Notes under the pieces: model-generated
The model's database searches: none
Told to the model about the DNA's origin: nothing
The model's input: the letters and a program-made list of their open reading frames with translations, nothing else
Made by a program: the position numbers and the translations under genes
Part shown: in pieces, positions 31,949 to 34,293 of the stretch
Numbering within the stretch: the stretch's first letter is position 1
How the letters are laid out: every line of letters starts with the position of its first letter
From: Thermoactinomyces daqus
Lineage (GTDB): Bacteria > Bacillota > Bacilli > Thermoactinomycetales > Thermoactinomycetaceae
Reading direction: 5' to 3'
Assembly: GCF_000763315.1 (NCBI RefSeq)
Contig: NZ_JPST01000066.1
Span: forward strand, 1-34,293
DNA length: 34,293 nucleotides

Positions 31949-32437
31949 TTGGAGCTTGTATTTCGCATCATCAGACCGAAAGACGCCCCCTTTCTCAAGG
32001 ATTTTTTGACTATGGCGCTCACTGTTCCCGGGGATGGAGCCGCAGAGGAGAGTTTGCTTGAGAAACCGGAGCATCGGCGGTATTTGGACAACTGGGGACA
32101 ACCGGGAGATTTGGGTTTTTTTGTTGCTTTGAAAAAGGAGAAAAAGCCGATCGGGGCTGTCTGGTTTCGTCAGTTCAGCAAAGAGGAACCCGGGTTCGGC
32201 TTCGTTGACGAGGCAATTCCCGAACTGATTCTGGCTGTGTTGCCGGAATATCAAAATCAGGGGCTGGGCCGGCAACTGCTCACCCGTCTGATTGACCAGG
32301 CACGGCTCGAAGGGTATCCGGGATTGTCTGTGACGGTTCATAAAAACAACCCGGCCAAGGGTTTGTATGACCGCCTTGATTTTAAAGTGAAGCGTGAGGA
32401 AGGCAATTATCAGGTGATGGTTCGTTCGTTTCGGTGA
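31949..32437 (+). CDS. GNAT-family N-acetyltransferase
   Basis: A 162-residue acetyl-CoA-dependent acetyltransferase. The acetyl-CoA-binding motif A is AVLPEYQNQGLGRQLLTRLI (Q/R-x-x-G-x-G/A type, residues about 94-113) and motif B follows in VTVHKNNPAKGLYDRLDFKV. The N-terminal IIRPKDAPFLKDFL start is typical. The substrate is unknown. The start is TTG at 31949, with AAGGGG about 10 bases upstream; the ATG just before is out of frame. It is a single gene, followed by a long hairpin without a T run. Confidence 0.88.
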   Translation: MELVFRIIRPKDAPFLKDFLTMALTVPGDGAAEESLLEKPEHRRYLDNWGQPGDLGFFVALKKEKKPIGAVWFRQFSKEEPGFGFVDEAIPELILAVLPEYQNQGLGRQLLTRLIDQARLEGYPGLSVTVHKNNPAKGLYDRLDFKVKREEGNYQVMVRSFR

Positions 32438-32495
32438 AGGTTAAAATAGAGGAAACGTTCAGCCGGTTGCAGGAACGGCCAGACGTCGGTGGTCA

Positions 32496-32548
32496 ACGAA
32501 TCCCGCTGGCAAAACGGGGGTCTGAACCGCTTTGCCGGCGGGATTCGT
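32496..32548. repeat. Long hairpin with 22-bp arms between convergent genes
   Basis: ACGAATCCCGCTGGCAAAAC plus GG (32496-32517) pairs with 32527-32548 across a 9-nt loop; only one mismatch (A/C) and one T.G pair interrupt it. No T run lies on either strand, so it may work as a rho-aided or structure-only terminator, or as a DNA element. Confidence 0.75.
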
Positions 32549-32580
32549 CTGCATCGTTCGCAGTCGGCAGGCGGGGGATG

Positions 32581-33205
32581 CTAGCCTGTCACCAGCCAAC
32601 GTTCATTTTCTTCAACCAAATAACCGGTGATCGTGATTGTATCTCGGTCTGTTTCCGCTTGTTGCCGCAGCTGGGCAACTTTTTTTGTGTATGTCCGCTG
32701 GGCTTCTTCTTCCCAGAAACTGAAGATCAGGTAACGGACAGGGGGATGGATCGCTTTTGCCACCATTCCGCCGAACATGCCTGCGCTTTGGGCGAGCGCC
32801 GGATTCCAAACCGTTTGCTGGACGTTGAGAAAGTGTGTCTCCTGACCAGGGGCAATCATGCAGTCAGCGGCCCGCAGCCATTTTCCCTTTAAGGTGCGGG
32901 TGATGCTGCCTTTGTCCGGGATTTCCATGATGATATCGGCCAAGGTGACGGCAATGGATTCGTACGTCTGTTGCTGGTGGTTCGCCTGAAAAATGGTGTC
33001 ATGAAGTGAGGCCATAAACTGATCATAAGCGTGTTGATCCCGCCAGCAGAAGAGGATGCAAGCCTCAGAGGGACGATGTCGGTTCCAGCCGCCGCTGCCA
33101 GTAAAATCCGTCTGCGCCTGCCAGATCCTTCCAGGACTCCTGTGCTCTGGAAAAGTCAGCCCGCTTTTCTTCAGGCACTTGGCAGACGATCCATTTGATC
33201 AGCAT
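32581..33205 (-). pseudogene. YdbC-like DUF4937 protein, broken by a frameshift
   Basis: The 5' part begins at ATG 33205 behind GGAGG and reads MLIKWIVCQVPEEKRADFSR and on to DGF. The next part, GSGGWNRHRPSEACILFCWR and on to the stop at 32581, is in another frame. Removing one T of the TTTT run (AAAA on the plus strand, 33103-33106) gives the continuous sequence DGFTGSGGWNRHRPSEACI, as expected for this family. The restored protein would have 207 residues with two ferredoxin-like (ABM-type) halves. The B. subtilis relative YdbC has no known function. A real mutation or a homopolymer sequencing error are both possible. Confidence 0.8.
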
Positions 33206-33856
33206 GTGCTTTATTCCTCCTTTCCGATCGGAATCGCGCATTGCAAAAAGAGAAAAAGTCTTTCCAAATGAAAAGGGAGGATGTGGACAAAGTTCAATAG
33301 GAGGGAATGGGTGTTTTTGTGCTGCGAAGGAAGCGGGAGCTTTGATATTCAGGGTGCGAACGGAAGTCAGTCTGATGCGATGTTTCATCCATTGAACTCT
33401 TTCATTAATTTTACCAAAGGTTTGTACGGGCAAAAATACTTTCCTTGCTTTCTCACCGGCTTTCGGGTCTTCCGGACGGGGGCCGGATTTTGTTCCTGCC
33501 GGCTATGGGGATGTTCCGGCACATATGCAAGAAATATAACCTCTGAGAGGTGAACATGATTTTGAATTTCCGTCGTTCCCTGTTTTCTGCAAATGCCTTG
33601 ATCCCCTGGTCTATTGCCACAAATGCTCGTCCACAGTCGCGGGTATGGTGAAAAATGGATTGTTTCGGTTGAGGCAACAAAACAACAAATCAGATTAGAA
33701 GGAATGTGAGACAGAGATATAAAAAATATTCTATGAAAAGTCTGTGAGATGATCCTTCTCGGAGTTAATCGCAAACCGATCATCTTGCCGTTTTTGGCCC
33801 TGGATGTTTTTGTCGGAATCAGGGAATCCAAATCATTGGAAAGACGGTGTGCGGCC
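33206..33856. other. Gene-poor stretch of about 650 bases
   Basis: Frames at 33385-33831 (-) and 33453-33680 (-) are open but overlap each other, lack ribosome binding sites and resemble no family. GATGATC and GATCATC (33748-33754, 33778-33784) form a weak inverted repeat. It may contain the promoter of the YdbC-like gene and decayed coding DNA. Confidence 0.45.
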
Positions 33857-33892
33857 GGAGGTGATCAGATGAAAAGTTTGGATTGTCCCTGA
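33857..33892 (+). CDS. Perfect ribosome binding site with a 7-codon ORF (possible leader peptide)
   Basis: GGAGGTGAT (33857-33865) lies 3 bases before ATG 33869; the ORF encodes MKSLDCP and stops at TGA 33890-33892. It could be a leader peptide for the gene at 33978, or the start of a gene whose continuation has been lost by mutation. Confidence 0.35.
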   Translation, partial: GGDQMKSLDCP

Positions 33893-33977
33893 TTTGAACG
33901 GAAGATCATCTGCCTGTTGCCGGCCAAACCGGAAAGAATACCGGAAGAAAGAAGAAGGGATTAAGAAAGGGATGGTT

Positions 33978-34277
33978 ATGAGCAAGGATAAAGAATTCGA
34001 GCAATTGATCGACTATTACGAAAAAAATATTTTGCAAACGATTCAACATGGGGGACCGGAGCCGTATTTAACCGATTTAACGGGATATTGCCGCTTCTGC
34101 GGGAGCCGCAAAAGCAGAACCGGGCTGAAACTGGTGCTCGATCTCGACACCGATCTCGAACTGCCTGCCTGCTTTCAGTGCATTGAGGAGCAGCAATTGC
34201 CCGTTTCCACCACCCGGAATGCATTGGAATTTGAAGCGATCACGCAGGCGATTTTGCGATTGAAGTCAATGCTTTAA
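33978..34277 (+). CDS. Small protein with two Cys pairs (zinc-ribbon-like), function unknown
   Basis: A 99-residue acidic protein. Two CxxC pairs, CRFCGSRKS at about residue 44 and ACFQCIEE at about 70, are separated by a hydrophobic beta-like stretch (GLKLVLDLDTDLELP), which would suit one structural zinc site. The ends are helical. I do not recognise the family. ATG 33978 was chosen with AAAGGG 6-7 bases upstream; ATG 33972 and an open frame back to 33894 are alternatives. The sequence AAAGGAG after its stop may be the ribosome binding site of a following gene beyond the window. Confidence 0.75.
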   Translation: MSKDKEFEQLIDYYEKNILQTIQHGGPEPYLTDLTGYCRFCGSRKSRTGLKLVLDLDTDLELPACFQCIEEQQLPVSTTRNALEFEAITQAILRLKSML

Positions 34278-34293
34278 AGGAGCATTCCTGTAA

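Noticed and set aside
33385-33831. 148-codon minus-strand frame in the gene-poor stretch
   Set aside because: It has an odd composition, overlaps another open frame, and has no start signal or recognisable motif.

Overview
The window comes from a low- to mid-GC, endospore-forming Firmicute of the order Bacillales. The evidence is an alpha/beta-type small acid-soluble spore protein, a SleB/YkvT-type spore cortex hydrolase, a UgtP-like lipid glucosyltransferase, an S-box (SAM-I) riboswitch, strong Shine-Dalgarno sequences with many TTG and GTG starts, and a nifS/nadBCA block arranged as in Bacillus. A relative of Thermoactinomycetaceae or a similar thermophilic Bacillales family is my guess; sequence alone does not settle it.

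Layout. 1-1.17 kb: an upstream terminator, a 180-bp antisense relic of the peptidase gene pepV found at 9.8 kb, and mostly decayed or uncharacterised DNA. 1.17-1.83 kb: seven tRNA genes (Ser, Phe, Thr, Trp, Cys, Leu, Arg) with a shared terminator. 1.87-3.8 kb (minus): an unknown membrane-anchored protein and the tRNA thiolase mnmA. 4.25-6.2 kb: a von Willebrand A lipoprotein followed by a small helical protein. 6.35-9.5 kb: an APC-family amino-acid transporter, then a DUF47-Pit phosphate transport pair. 9.8-11.2 kb: pepV. 11.2-16.8 kb: the NAD de novo block, with nifS and a small membrane protein reading left and nadB-nadC-nadA reading right. 16.9-20.2 kb: a secreted L,D-transpeptidase with three SH3 repeats, a HAD hydrolase and Mn/Fe superoxide dismutase. 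20.5-22.8 kb: spore and envelope genes (cortex hydrolase split by an in-frame stop, SASP, lipid glycosyltransferase). 22.9-25.5 kb: an FAH-family enzyme and homoserine dehydrogenase behind an S-box leader. 26.0-28.4 kb: a frameshifted acetyltransferase and the 23S rRNA methyltransferase rlmCD. 28.7-30.9 kb: a divergent TetR repressor and DHA2 efflux pump. 31.1-34.3 kb: an orphan SUKH-like immunity protein, a second acetyltransferase, a frameshifted YdbC-like gene, a gene-poor stretch and a small Cys-pair protein.

Most genes are ordinary core or housekeeping genes, and I see no insertion sequence, prophage, CRISPR array or clear new multi-gene system. The observations most worth checking are: two near-identical 21-bp operators exactly 42 bp apart between the TetR and efflux genes; the TAA codon that separates a signal peptide from its cortex-hydrolase domain; two genes broken at short homopolymers; the duplicated pepV fragment; a candidate very short transcript at 25.7 kb; a perfect ribosome binding site in front of a 7-codon ORF; and several long hairpins without an obvious role. 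The broken genes could also reflect homopolymer sequencing errors.
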